Source of the DNA: Schizophyllum amplum
Lineage: Eukaryota > Basidiomycota > Agaricomycetes > Agaricales > Schizophyllaceae
Reading direction: 5' to 3'
Assembly (NCBI GenBank): GCA_007026445.1
Contig: VDMD01000027.1
Location: 248,001-312,000 of the forward strand
Length of the DNA stretch: 64,000 nt
Shown: piece by piece, positions 22,262 to 34,151 of the stretch
Numbering within the stretch: position 1 is the first letter of the stretch
Layout: each line of letters begins with the position of its first letter
Program-made: the position numbers and the translations under genes
Notes under the pieces: model-generated
Told to the model about the DNA's origin: nothing
Databases searched by the model: none
The model's input: only the letters and a program-made list of their open reading frames with translations

Positions 22262-24024
22262 TCAAACTTCATGACGCGTAAAGGACGCTGACCGTCTCTT
22301 GCCTTTCCAGTGCACAGAAGCAGGATGAGAGGGTGGTCGTAGGGTATCTGCGAACTGTTACACAGCGGCTAACAGAAGATGAATAGTTTTCACCTCTATC
22401 GCCTACTCGCACGGCGGCTTCAGGATCCATACCTTGATCGCGTGGGTCAGCCGCCGCAGCAGTACTTGTCTGCGAGACGTTATATGCTTCATCTGCGCCA
22501 ACGGATGATCCCTCTGCGGTGAAGGACATGCGCGAGAGTTGCATCGAGTCGTTCGTGGTGGTGAGTTGCGACATGACGACATCCTGACCGGCGATGGACC
22601 TCAGGTGCAGGATAAAGCGAGCGGTGAGTACACCTGAGATACTGAAGCGAGGCTGAGGTTCGTCGTGTCGCGCAGGGTTAAGACTCGAAGTACTTACGGT
22701 AGAGTGAACGCGTTGAGTAAGCGTTGCGGGAAGCCTTTCTGTGATTATCGTAGGGAAACATCCTTTGGTGGCCAGAACATGGTACGACTTACGGGCGCAA
22801 TCTGTGCACCGTCAGACAGGGAAAATCAGTAGTGACGTAAGACTCACGTAGTTGAGGACCAATGCCGTGACGGTGAACAGTGATACAGCGCTGTGCCCAG
22901 TCTTCAGCGGATGCGCGGTCAAACACGAAGCCCGGGATCTTACCAATAGTAGAACAGACCTGAGGGACCGTCAGTGCGTGGAAAGACGCGGTGTGACTAT
23001 ACGCACCTTGTTGGAAGATTGCAAAAAGCAATGTCCGCTGAAAGATATCTGATGTCTGCATTCGCCGCTGCTCGCGCACCGCGGGAATGCAGCGATACAT
23101 TGTCAACGCCGTGGAGAGGAACTCGAAGACGACGACCATGATCGATAGCGCGTTATCGGCTGAATGACTGTGAGATTACGCGCTTTGGTGTGCGGGCGCT
23201 TGGTCAAGAGCGTACCTCTGTCAAACAGCCGTCAGTAATCGGACAACACGCCGTGCAGGGCGACCCACTCTTGGTGCGAAGAGGGCCCCGTACATCGAGC
23301 GCCTGAGGCCTGGTACTGGCCATGGACGTGAGCAGTGCACCGTCGATGGGGATGGAGGAACTGACACAGTCTAGAGCGGTGCAGACGGCGACGAGGAGCC
23401 CAAGGAACTTATGATGTACGGGTTGCGTCCCCACACAGCCCATGTTCGTGCGGCCCAGGTGCCTGCAAAGGCCCAGTGAGCGACGGATCTTGGTAGGATG
23501 CTGATAACGCACTGAGAACAGCCGCTCTACCAGAACACTAAGGGAAGATATGCCTCGGTACGCGGCATCGCAGCTGGAAGATTGGTTCATAAACGGGAGG
23601 CGGGCGAGATATGTATGGGTGCGCACTGCAGGGCATATACGTCAGTCGGTGACATGAGCAGAAAAGCCGCGACGCACCTCGACAATCTTATGAGAGATCG
23701 CTAGGAGATACACGACGTTTGCGACCAGTGCATATCGGCAGAGAACGAAGAGCAGAGTTGTGACGCCGAGTGTACGCCCCCAAATGAGCTTCCTTTCGCT
23801 CGCGAATGTGAGCGTGAAGTCGTAGTATAACAACGCTGTAGGGGGCGTGAGCAGATCATCTCTCACAGTCGCAGCGTCAGGAACAATGACTGCAACTCAC
23901 TTATACTCGACCACTGTATGCAGTACTGGATGAAGCTTCTACACGTCAGTGCGATTCACCACCGCTTAGACGGAGAGACTCACTGTTGGTATTGCTTCTC
24001 TGCCTGTGGGTTGTCGCTGGCCAT
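22262..24024 (-). CDS. DUF6533 multi-pass membrane protein
   Basis: Starts MASDNPQAEKQYQ (exon 23984-24024), then 23901-23938 and 23678-23835, where the DUF6533 signature appears (LLYYDFTLTFASERK...IWGRT, then FVLCRYALVANVVYLL). Further exons give SLSVL, RAAVL, TWAARTWAVWGRN, a C-T-G-P-S-S loop, VVVFEFLSTALTMYR, a VSLFTVTALVLNY segment, GFPQRLLNAFTLP and a long hydrophilic Ser/Thr tail ending at 22262. This is the seven-helix architecture of the family. Between about 23399 and 23625 at least two single-base slips at G/C runs (near 23399-23401 and 23530) break the frame. No function is known for the family. Confidence 0.85.
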
Positions 24025-26330
24025 CCTTGCCAGCACAACGATCAAGGCGAGAGGAAAGAGTCGCAACGCCGGACCGGTTTGCATGTGAACCGGAAGCACA
24101 TCAATGATCTGCACCACGTGGTCGGCCATATCGGGATGAATTGCCAGTGGTTGAACGTCCATCCAGAGTCCACCATGGCCGCGGGCGACTTCCCACCACA
24201 TTATAGAGTGGTGTCCATGACTGGACCGTCCAATTTATGCTGAATGCTCTCAAGCAGGGCCATGGCTCGGCTCTGCAAGTTATCAGTACTGCCCTGTAAG
24301 TATTCAGACCATGATGTCTTCGCCAAGTCAGACAGCCAGCTACAGTAATAGGAGAGACAGGGCTCACTCATAATCAGGTACGTTATGGCACGGGTACCTT
24401 GCAGGAAACACTTCTCGAGTAGAAGGACTCTGCGAAGAAAGTCTCAGTGGGATCACAGCTTGCGTAGCGTAGGATGATCTCGATGACCAGGTTAACCTTG
24501 ACTCCATAACCAAAGCGCTATAGCATCTTTGGAGTACATGAACGTCGGAGGCAGGTTGGAGGCACAGCTCCGGTTCTGGGACCTCCATAGTTCAGCATGC
24601 GCAAACAAACTGTCACATTGGACCGGCAATATCCGACGGCACCGTCGCATGTGACTGGTGACTGTGTGACTGTTTGCCTCGTTCTCTCATCTTTCGCCAT
24701 CGACTTATCGATGACCAGCTTCAGGGAGCTCAAGCGGTCAACTACCACCCATTCGACTCGTTTGCACCATACTTGCGCTTCATAAAGATAGTGCCATACT
24801 GCAGGCCCGGGCGACTCGCTCCTGTACCGTTCTGTATTTGAGGCTATTGAGGGCTTACGGCTCGCGCGCGGCTTTAGATCAGCGGGCCGTGCGGGAAGTC
24901 TGACCGTGCGCCCTGCCCTCCGCCCGACTTATACCGCTTTTTGTGATCTCAGGCGCCTATGCTCGCCCGCCTGGCGATAAAGGCACGTGTCAAGGCTTCG
25001 GCTAGCAGTGTCTGGCGTTTCGCCTATCCGGGTGCGATTGGATAAGGCGTCAAGCCTTGAAGCTTGGAGCTGACTCCTGCCGATGGCCCGGACTGCGCTT
25101 CTCCCGCCAAGATCGGCCCTGCCTTGGGAATCGCTCACCTCACCGATCTCTCGTCGAAGAGGACTCGCTGGAGTATATTCTCTCGCATACAGAATATATC
25201 GATCACCGCGATGGCTAATAGAGATTGCCTCCGTGAAGGTTTGCGCCTTCTAGTAGCCGCTCGTTGTGCACTCTGACGATAACCTTAAACTCAGGTAGAC
25301 GCCGACTTAACCACATCGAATGCAATCCTCATGCTACTCCGTGTCGTATTCGCTCGGTGGCTGTTAAGTAGGAAGAGCACCATTTCCGCGATTTCGCCGC
25401 TGTTATTTTCTTTCCTCTAAGCGTCGAGAAAAAAAGCCTAGCTTTGGCTGTGCAACACCGAGGCCGTACGTGCGTAAGAAGCGCATCTTAACCGCGCCTC
25501 GAGGCCACCCTCCGAGTCGCCGCAACTCAAGGAGATAGGTCCGCTTGCGATAACCCTCGTTATTCGTTTGTCTCAGATTTGGGATGGCAAAGGTGGATGT
25601 GAGTACGTACGCTTTTGCCCGCTGGCCGCAGCTGAAGATTGCAGCGAAACGTGACCTGATAATAATTCGGAATCTACACGACCATGATCTCCGCAGGAGT
25701 TTGCCAGGCCTAGGCTGCAGAGCCGTCTGCTTCGGAGTGCGCTGCGCCCATTCACTCGCGCTTTCCCATCTACGCCCCGTACGTTGTTCCCAGACAAACC
25801 CTGCATGAATTTCCCGACTAGACTTTACACCCTTTTTTTCTTACCCTTCCCAAGCCGCCCGCTCTTGCTTTGTGGGCGCTCGCAACGTGGGGGTGACGTG
25901 TTTGATAGACTCGCATGAGCGCAGAGCCCTCTTTCTGCATACATCGTCTCGTGGCTGCCGTGGCTCTCATTGGTCTAGGTAGTACCCACTCGTGCGGTCC
26001 CCCGAACTGATATGACGCCGGTCGACCTCCTTTGATTAGTAGCCAAGTCGTCAGTCCGGCGCGCACCTATGTTAAGTGACCACGTCTCAAGACCCGGAGC
26101 GGCGGTTCCTTTTGAAGTTGTTTGGTTTGCATGGCAATACGGGCATCAGGGCAACCTATAATCTCCTGCCAATTGACGACTCCCATCTACCCAGTTCAAC
26201 TCCGACGCTGATCGTGTCCTCAAATCCATATCTCCTATATGTATATTCTCTAGGTTACAACAGGGTTACAAACAAGTGCCATGTCGAAGAAGATAATAGA
26301 GTCTTCGAACTCGAACGTAAGCACTACTGC
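24025..26330. other. Intergenic region, no gene recognised
   Basis: Upstream region of the DUF6533 gene and about 2 kb of unique sequence. Scattered short frames exist on both strands (for example 26076-26480 plus) but none shows splice-supported coding structure or a recognisable family. Confidence 0.45.
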
Positions 26331-26351
26331 CCCCGACAAGCTTCAAGTCAG

Positions 26352-27312
26352 ACGATCAGCCGCACCAACCAGACGATCAGCCGCACCAACCAGACGATCA
26401 GCCGTGGCACCCAGACGATTCCGGGGCCGGTACCCCGTCTCGGGATTGGCATAATTAAACCTGCCTCGAGGCAGACATAGAAGCGCGCGCGGGGTTGCGA
26501 GAAGCCCATATCGCACAATGGAACTTGAAGGACACCCAAAAGGAGGCCTTGGGTGCCCAAAAGAAGGGCATTTGGTACTCAAAAGAAGGGCATTTGGTAC
26601 TCAAAAGAAGGGCAGAACACAACAGAAGGGTTTCCGGGATCACGGCGAGCGTATTCACCCCGGACTTTGAGTTAGGCGCCCGAAGGTTAGGCTGCACGCG
26701 CAGGCTGAGGATCGGTTCATCCGCACAGCTAGCTAAGACCTGAGGGCAACCTGAGGGTGCGAGCAGGATGGGAAGACACGAGCGGGATGGGAAGACACGA
26801 GCAGGATGGGAAAACGCGAGCAGGATGGGAAAGACACGAGCAGGATGGGAAGACACGAGCAGGGCGAGAAGTTACATGAGCAAATCGGGCGACGGGAAGC
26901 CGCGAGCAAGACGAGAAAGGGAAGATGCGATGAGAAAGGGAACATGCGATTGCGTACGACACAGCACTACTTTTAATGATGACACAAGACGGAGAATGAC
27001 CCAGAGAAGACCCTGCGAGAACCATGGTATACAGACAACAAGCGACAAGGACGGGATTGGATACGTAGCAGTGATATGGATACGTAGCAGTGATATGGAT
27101 ACGTAGCAGTGATATGGATTGTAGCAGTGATATGGATACGTAGCAGTGATATGGATTGTAGCAGTGATATAGATTGTCCGATGAGCCTGCGCTGTCCCCC
27201 ACAAACCGCGGGCTGCAGCCGCGAGATCGCAGGGGGGATGCGGCGGGAGATCGCGGGCTGCAGCGGGGAGATCGCAGGGGGGGATGCGGCGGGAGATATC
27301 CCCACCTGCAGC
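26352..27312. repeat. Cluster of five different minisatellites
   Basis: Within 1 kb: CAACCAGACGATCAGCCGC (~20 bp, 3-4 units, 26352-26415); AAAAGAAGGGCATTTGGTAC (22 bp, ~2.5 units, 26558-26615); GAGCAGGATGGGAAGACAC (~20 bp, six units, 26760-26862); AGCAGTGATATGGATACGT (19 bp, about seven units, 27055-27175); and a ~43-bp unit with GGGAGATCGCGGGCTGCAG (two units, 27214-27312). Each is purine-rich on the plus strand. Confidence 0.9.
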
Positions 27313-27354
27313 GGGGGAGTCACAAGCGCAGCGGGATCGATGTGCGGCGGGGCG

Positions 27355-27898
27355 CTAAGCGCTTATGAGCGTCACGCGCATGAGGATAGGCCGAAGCTGG
27401 TCGTCGGTGATGTCGGGCGGCGTCTTTGCATTCCTGCTTATCCTCTTGCCGAGTGTCTGAGCGAAGCGCCGGTCAGTGAGCGCGGTAGAAGGAGGGCGAA
27501 GCGAACGCACGATGACATCGCCCACTTTGAGCGGCGCGGCTTCCCGTATTTGCTGCCCATTTACGAATGTGCCGAATGGGGAGTCGAGATCGCGGATGAC
27601 GACCTGCGGCGGGGGGTGAGCATGGTGGTACTTACTTAGGCGGAGATGGGAGGGGGGCTATGCGCACCTTGTTGCCCTCCAAGTATAGTTCGGCATGCGT
27701 CACGGCGAGGGTGAGGGGCAGGATGGTGTTGTGTAACGGTGCGAAGAGGCCGTTGTGCGAGGAGGGCGAGACGCGTGTTTTGGGCGGGGGCACGCCTAGC
27801 ATGACGCTAGGGCCCTCCGATGTGAAGGTCAGTGCCTTGGGCTCGAACGGGAAGCTGCCCTGTGCGGGTGCGAGCTTGACAGACGCGATACGGTTCAT
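27355..27898 (-). CDS. Small FHA-domain protein
   Basis: Exons 27668-27898, 27511-27603 and 27355-27456 join in frame to 141 residues. It begins MNRIASVKLAPAQGSF and contains THAELYLEGNK, then VVIRDLDSPFGTFVNGQ and LKVGDVI, the core of a forkhead-associated phosphothreonine-binding domain. The arrangement resembles the FHA domain of Far10/SLMAP-type proteins. The usual Ser-Arg-x-His is only partly present (V-T-H), so phosphopeptide binding is uncertain. Unlike those relatives it ends soon after the domain, with no coiled coil or membrane anchor. Confidence 0.8.
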
Positions 27899-28456
27899 GG
27901 TGAGCGGCCGGCGGTGAGTAAGGCGCGTGAGTGATATGAGGGGGTGGGGGAGAGTGAGAGCAAAACTGAGGGGCTCAGGAGCAGGTCTTTATATGCATCG
28001 GCGTCAATGAGCGGGTGGCGTATTATAGGGTTGGGGACGGAGAAGACTTCAGGGTTCGAAGAGGGGTTCGCACATGCAGGCACATCTATGAGATTGCGCC
28101 CTCCTTCCGTCGGGTAGGGCGTGAGACACGGCTGTGTCTGTGGGCGCTCCGTTCCCTGCCTTTCAGCACGCTGTTGCCATCCCTCGCGACTGTCCTTTGC
28201 GAAGCCATTCACATTTCAGCCATGCGCTGGAACCGTCAGTCCAATCATTGCTGAAGTAGTTCTGGTCAATCTGCAACCCGAGGGGAGCCAGTGTATTGTA
28301 TCCCGCATTGGGAAGCGTAGGGGTCGCTATTGTGATTCGAGGGCATATTTTGACTCGCCGTGGGAGGAGAAAGCAAGGGCGACCCGCGCGCCTCCGAGTG
28401 CGGCAGGCGGCCCGGTGAATCGCGTATCCACGTGGCGCCGAGCTCGACGCGCGCCG

Positions 28457-28462
28457 CACGTG
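28457..28462 (+). promoter_or_regulatory. CACGTG E-box upstream of mL44
   Basis: CACGTGAC about 100 bases before the ATG at 28560, in position for a bHLH (Cbf1-like) regulator. Single occurrence, so suggestive only. Confidence 0.35.
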
Positions 28463-28559
28463 ACCATTACCAGAGATTTTTCCCTCTTCCGCAAAGTCAC
28501 CTTCGTCGTCGTCGCCGGCAGCGAGCACGAGGTTCTGAGCCCGTTCATCACCGCCGGTT

Positions 28560-29652
28560 ATGTCGCACAGCATAAGACGCCTTAACACTTCTCTCCGCGC
28601 CTCGCCCCGCGCCCTCAGCGGCCCGTCGCGTGCGGCACCCTCAGGTTCGTAGGGCTGCTCTCGCGAGAGAAAGCGGGCTTAACGGACGTTCAGGGAGGCG
28701 GCATATGCACGCTGCGCTGCAGACGAAGTCGAACGAGCCCACGCAGCGTGCGGACAGGACGCCGCGGCGGCACGAGTCGGGTGCGCGAGCGGCAAGCGTT
28801 GAGCTCGACGAGGCGGACGTCGCGGAGTTGCGTCCGGTGTACTACAGGAATGCCAAGCCGGCGGCGGAGCGGGCGAGCGCACCCAAGCTCAAGCTGCGCA
28901 CGGCGCTCCAGCGGCCGGCGTCGTCGTTCGAGGCGCACCTCAATGGGCTCTTCCACCCGCTCGAGTTCCCGCCAGAGCTGGCGCGGAGGATCATGACGCA
29001 CGGCAGTCACCCGAAAGCGCCCTGGGCCACAACGCCGGGCTCACGTTCATGGGTGCGTCTCCTCACTTGCTGCAGTCCTCATATCCGCTGACGCGTGCTA
29101 TCAGGCCGCCGCGTGCTCCAGACGTACCTTCACCTCTTCCTGAGCTCCAGCCCCAACCTCCGCCCAGAGCACGACTTGGACGCCATTGTCGACAGGGTCA
29201 TGAACAGCAACCTCCTCGGCGAGCACGTCGGCAATAAGTGGGGTCTCGGACGGAATATGCTCTGGCAACCCACAGTCCCCAGAATGCAGAAAGCCGGCAG
29301 CGAGCCCATCAACTTCGTCAAGACCGCAGGTCTTTACAGGGTGCAGGGAGATTGCGTTGCTGCGATCCTCGGCGGTGTGTTCCACCAATACGTGCGTCTT
29401 TTCCTCCCTTGCTCTTAGCTGTCAACTCATCTGTTGTAATAGGGCGGCACCGTCGCGCACAGGCTATTCCACACGCGTCTGTTACCACGGTTGATCGACG
29501 GCGACGTGCGCGTTCTTCCCGAGGTCTTCATTGACGACGTCCGCCGCGCGCAAGCCGCTCTCGGTGGCGGGAACGCGCCCCTCCTTTCATCTGATACTCA
29601 GCCTGCAAAAGTATCGTCTAGCGTAGAGAGCAATGTTGACGTTAACCTGTGA
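28560..29652 (+). CDS. Mitochondrial large-subunit ribosomal protein mL44 (RNase III-like fold)
   Basis: Exon 28560-28644 encodes an Arg/Ser-rich presequence (MSHSIRRLNTSLRAS), a typical mitochondrial targeting signal. It splices to 28694-29052, 29105-29391 and 29443-29652. The body contains FHPLEFPPELARRIMTHGSH, ALGHNAGLTFM, GRRVLQTYL and GNKWGLG, as in MRPL3/mL44, which carries an inactive RNase III domain. One base is missing near 29016-29022 (AAAGCGCC): the reading before it and after it are in different frames. All splice junctions otherwise agree. Confidence 0.85.
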
Positions 29653-29689
29653 GTATTTCGGGTTTTTTTGTCATTTCGAGCCCCTTTTC

Positions 29690-31190
29690 TGCCCAGCCTG
29701 AGCCACTTCCTCTGCCCATCCTGAGCCAGCCCCTCTACCCTATCGAGCGAGTCCCTCTACCCTATCGAGCGACGCACTGACGATGCACGCAGGGCATAAT
29801 ACTTATTTACACACACTGCTTACGAGGAATATACTGCCCTAACTCTGACTTTGAGATGGACGCGACGCCGAGATGGATGTGACGCTGAGACGGACGCGAC
29901 GCCGAGATGGATGTGACGCTGAGAGGATGCGACGCGAATGGATGGACGCCGAGATGGTAGTGGGCAGTGAGTCCGCGATACGCGCTCCGATTTTCCGTAA
30001 GGTCCGTACAGCGCATTGAGGATGTGTGTCAGCGCATTGAGGATGTGTGTCAGCGCATTGAGGGATGTGTGTCAGCGCATTGAGGGTGTGTGTGTGTGTG
30101 TGTGTGTAATGCTGTCGAGAAACGTGCTGAAGGAGGATGTGATGAGGAGGACGTGGGCGACCTATTGAAGGGCGTGCGACCCTACTTATTGAAGGGGCGT
30201 GGTGGCGACCCATTGAAGGATGTGTGCGACCCATTGAAGGATGTGGGTGACCCGTTCAAGGGCGTGGGTGAGGTCGTCGAAGGGGCGTGGGTGACAGACA
30301 CTTTAAGGGCGTGGGCGAAGTCGTTGACGCGGGAGGAGAGGGGTGTGAGTGTGATGACGTGTTTAATTCCGACTAGTAAGTTTGCCTGGTCCGTTGTCCT
30401 TACACTTACTAATACTTACAGCTTCACACTCGGGCGAAGTCGGTTTATTGAGGAGGGGGGGGGGGAGGTTGCTCGGGATTGCGTTCGTGCAGGTGATTGC
30501 GTTCATCGTGCAGGTTCGAAGGGGCGGTCTGCGGAATTATGAATGGAAGGTGGTCTGTGCGGGATTGTGGAGGGGTCTATCCGGGATTATGGAGTGTTGT
30601 GAAGTGTGGTGTCCGGCTAATGGGCTTGGGCCACAGTGTCGTCCGTGTTCCGAAGCTCGGTCGTCGCGAGTCTCGAGACCCTGGACGGTCGAAATCAGGT
30701 GTGTTTGTTACTCGACCGTGATGAGGGGCTCGACCACGATGAGGGGCGGGTAGTGGCCCGACGTCGGCTCGGGGGTAGGTATGGTATACGCGCAGCGGCG
30801 GCTGGCGTATGGTGTGCGACGGCTGGGATGGTGTGCGACGGCTGGTATACTCACACTGCGTCTGTCATCCTGGCAGCCAAGATACAGACCGGGATGCTCA
30901 AGTACGTCCAATGCTCAAGTACGTCCAATGCTCAAGTACGTCCATGCTCAAGTACGTCCAATGCTCAAGTACGTACGCTATACTCGATGCAACATCTAGC
31001 TGGAGCTGACTGGATTTCTAGGGTACTTAACCAAAGGATGACTATAAACCTGGCTTGGCAATATGGCTTGGGCGTGGCAACCCTGTGGCGAGGTTGTCGC
31101 AGGTCGATGGACGATTGTCGCAGGTCCTTGGACGACGGGCTTGAATCGACGGATAACGGCGTCGAGGCTACGGATACCGGGGCTTTCGAG
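29690..31190. repeat. Second minisatellite cluster
   Basis: Successive arrays: CCCTCTACCCTATCGAGCGA (~29730-29775), GATGGACGCGACGCCGA (~29855-29960), CAGCGCATTGAGGATGTGTGT (~30007-30085, four units) running into (GT)n, GACCCATTGAAGGGCGTG-like units (~30160-30310), GGTGTGCGACGGCTGG (~30810-30845), GCTCAAGTACGTCCAAT (~30895-30980, five units) and a GGTTGTCGCAGGTC type (~31090-31190). Long frames through the arrays are not credible genes. Confidence 0.85.
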
Positions 31191-31399
31191 TCGACGGAGG
31201 GCGGAGATTGGCGGATGTCTGAGCGTGCTCGTATGTTGAATTTTCTTTGCAATCTTTTACAGATCCTGCTTGTGGTGCAGCGGCTCGCCATGCACCGCTT
31301 CACAGGTCGGAGCTACTTCAAGCTACTCGGGGACGGCGCCGCGGAAAGGCTTTCAGCACCGGGGTTCGGGAGGATATGGGCTCATCGTGAACATAGGTG

Positions 31400-32048
31400 A
31401 GTCCGGCGCGCTAAGTATCCTTCTTCAGCTCACTCCCCAATCAGCGCTCGTCATCAGAGAAGTCGAACGACGAACGAAGTCCTGATCGTCGTTTTGTCAC
31501 TGCATTAATTGTTTTGACGCGCCCTCCGCTTCTGTAACAACCGGCGAATCTCGCCGCTATTCAACCGCTATCTGTCGGCAACAAGTGAGAGTTTACGTCG
31601 GTTGTTCTCGTTACATCTTCGCTCACATATTGTCAAGTGATATACAGGAAGGACGGAGACTTATGTCCATGGTACTCAGTTCTAGCTGACGGAAGATCAG
31701 TGCGCACGGTGCCATTTTTCGCCTTGTACTGTGATCAGCATAGTGCCAGGGCCGATCCGGACCAGAGCGTGGTCGAACCTTACGAACTAGCGAGGTCATC
31801 GACGCGGAAAGGGCTTCGGGAATGGGAGGGATGAAGTCCGGACAGAGTTCTCCTGATTCCCACCATGATCAGCGACTTCCTGTGATCCCGATTCACGGTT
31901 ATCTCAAGCCGGGGGGTCGTCAATGGAAGAACGACAGACGTCTGAGGGCAAATCCAAGATGCTGCGGCCTGTGCGAATGCCTACAGCACGTCGCGAGCGC
32001 CCAAAGGCCGCCGTGCTTCGGGGCTTAGGGGCACGCGGAGGTATACCT
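31400..32048. other. Upstream region of glycosidase gene
   Basis: Short frames only (for example 31822-32028 plus); no gene recognised. Confidence 0.4.
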
Positions 32049-32054
32049 TATATA
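32049..32054 (+). promoter_or_regulatory. TATA box of six-hairpin glycosidase gene
   Basis: TATATA in a CCTTATATACCGCG context, about 95 bases before the ATG at 32148. Confidence 0.55.
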
Positions 32055-32147
32055 CCGCGATCGCCCGTCGCGATGTGCACCTCCCGCCCCGTCTCTCGTT
32101 CTCGCCCCTTTCTCAGGTGTCTCCCATTCATTTGAGACCCGCTTAGC

Positions 32148-33670
32148 ATGTTTTCCGCGACACTCCTACTATCATCCCTCCCCCTCTTCGTTGTCGCCGC
32201 CACGGAGCCGTTCCCTTATTCCCCAGGCTTCGACATCGAGAAAGTTGCGGCCATCGCCAAAGGCCTCCCCTCTCATTCTTGGGAGTATGGCTCGGCATGC
32301 GAGGCCCTCCTCGAGCTTTACAACCCTGGTGCGTGGCTTGTGCAGCTTCGTGGACGCTTCGACTGAATGTTTATGCTCAGAGTATTCCGTCTTCGGTGAC
32401 AACGCGTTCCCTACTATGATTCGGAACAGCGACAAAGTACCCGCGCTCGCCTATGGTGAGTCTCATATCCCGCTACGTTATCCCTAGTAGCGGTTCGCTG
32501 ACAACGACGGTGATTATAGCTAAGGACAAGATCACTCTGGGCAAGGCGCCCAATACCTTCGCGGATGGTGACGGTGCCACCGGGGACCCCGCCTCTCTAG
32601 GCGTGTACGCCATGCTTCTGGGCAAGGCGGGTGACCACCCGATGACCATCAAGGCCGACGAGGAGGTGTCCTATCTCGTGGGGACCGCCCCGCGCTGGTC
32701 GAACGGCGCCATCAGCCAGCGTGCTGATGTCGCGGAGCTTTGGTACGGGTCTTTATATCTGCTCCCGTGGATGCTATTGTACTGACCATGATGCAGGGCT
32801 GAGTACGCGCGCGTTACTATGCTGCGCGTCTCCCACTAATGCGAAAGTACAGCTTCATGTATATGGCACCGCCATTCTTGGCGTACTACGCGGCGGACAG
32901 GTTCAACCAGACTCTCCTCCGCGAGTCGGTTGACCAGTGCAGCCACTACCGCGAAGTACTCCAGTCGAACTCGAGGGCGACGCCAGGCGTCTGGTCGCAC
33001 ATTGTCGGCCCTCAGAGCGCTGATCCTGGTCTATGGTCAACGGGTAACGGCTGGGCTGCCGCTGGAGCGGTATGTACCGAGTTTCTCTCGCAATGTGGCA
33101 CGCGTACCCAACGAAATTGATTCTTAGACTCGCGTCCTCGCCACCGTCATGAAGTCGCCTCTCGGCCACACCTGTGACTGGAAGGACGAAGCGGTCAACG
33201 AGCTCACCACCCTCATCAAAGAGATCGTCGACGGCGCCATGGCCATGCCTATGGACGGCGGCCTCCTCCGCAACTACCTCGATGACACCACCACCGAGCA
33301 TGGCTTTGGCGAGATCAGCGGCTCGTCTCTCCTTGCCGCCGTCATCTACCGCATGGCCGTCCTGCAGCCTGCCACGTTCGGCGCGCATTACATCTCCTGG
33401 GCTGAAGGCATACGCGCGACGCTCGGCGGTAATGACTTCAACGGCGCCCCGCACGTCACCACGAACGGCACAGTCACGCCGGCTGTTAACCCGCTTGGCT
33501 GGACGGACACCAAACCGTTCACCGCTGGTAGTCCCGAGGGCAACAACTTCGTCGTCCTGATGTACGCGGCCTGGCGCGACTGCATCGATGCTGGAATCTG
33601 CCTTGCGCCGGGCGCGAATGTCCGCCAGATGCACCGCTTGCGGGGTGCCCCGTTTGCTCGACGTGGCTGA
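32148..33670 (+). CDS. Secreted six-hairpin glycosidase, GH88/GH105-like
   Basis: Signal peptide MFSATLLLSSLPLFVVAA with cleavage near residue 18. Six exons (32148-32328, 32381-32455, 32520-32742, 32797-32802, 32853-33069, 33128-33670) join in frame to 414 residues. Features include KVPALAY, VAELWADSFMYMAPPFLAYYA, STGNGWAAAG and a C-terminal NFVVLMYAAWRDC. These match unsaturated glucuronyl / rhamnogalacturonyl hydrolases with an (alpha/alpha)6 barrel that act on pectic or glucuronoxylan oligosaccharides outside the cell. The Asp of W-A-D aligns by position with the catalytic Asp of GH105 enzymes (inference). It is supplied by a 6-base exon. Substrate cannot be told from sequence. Confidence 0.83.
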
Positions 33671-34151
33671 GACCGTGGTCTGTCCTTCTTTGCGTGCCCT
33701 GACGGCTGTTTACATTATATATTTTGTATTTCTCTGTACACATTTTATCATCTATACATCTGCACTCCATCGTATGTCAGGCGCATGTATATCTGGATGG
33801 TGTATCTCGTCTGGTGGCTTTGTGCCTTTGTTGCGATTTTGCCCCCCCTTTACGTTTGCCTCGCGTGCAAACATGAACTGTTCCACAACTTTCGCATGAG
33901 CTGAATATGGTATGTTGGCAATGGCCGCCTGCAGCTGGTATCTCATGGTGCGTAGTATGCCGCTTTCTTCCAGATTCCATATGCGTATTGCTGACATGTC
34001 ATGACTCAGCTTTGGGGAACAATGGCTCGGCATCTTGCCGGCATATTGCAAGCACAAAGGCCGGTCCGACCATCAAACATGAGGCAGCTTGCTGGTCGCA
34101 GCTTGTCTCCAACCACTTCCATCCCGCGCCACGCTATCACAATCCTCGACG
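33671..34151. other. Intergenic region, no gene recognised
   Basis: 3' flank of the glycosidase gene and 5' flank of the next gene. No convincing frame or repeat. Confidence 0.4.

Noticed and set aside
24025..26330. tRNA or other structural RNA genes
   Set aside because: I looked for A/B-box-like segments and cloverleaf potential by eye here and elsewhere and found none I could support; a covariance-model search would be needed.
26352..27312. Possible CRISPR-like array
   Set aside because: Repeats are contiguous or nearly so, without unique spacers of constant size, and the genome is fungal.
30636..31400. 254-codon plus-strand frame
   Set aside because: Runs through several minisatellites; composition follows the repeats and no start or splice context is convincing.
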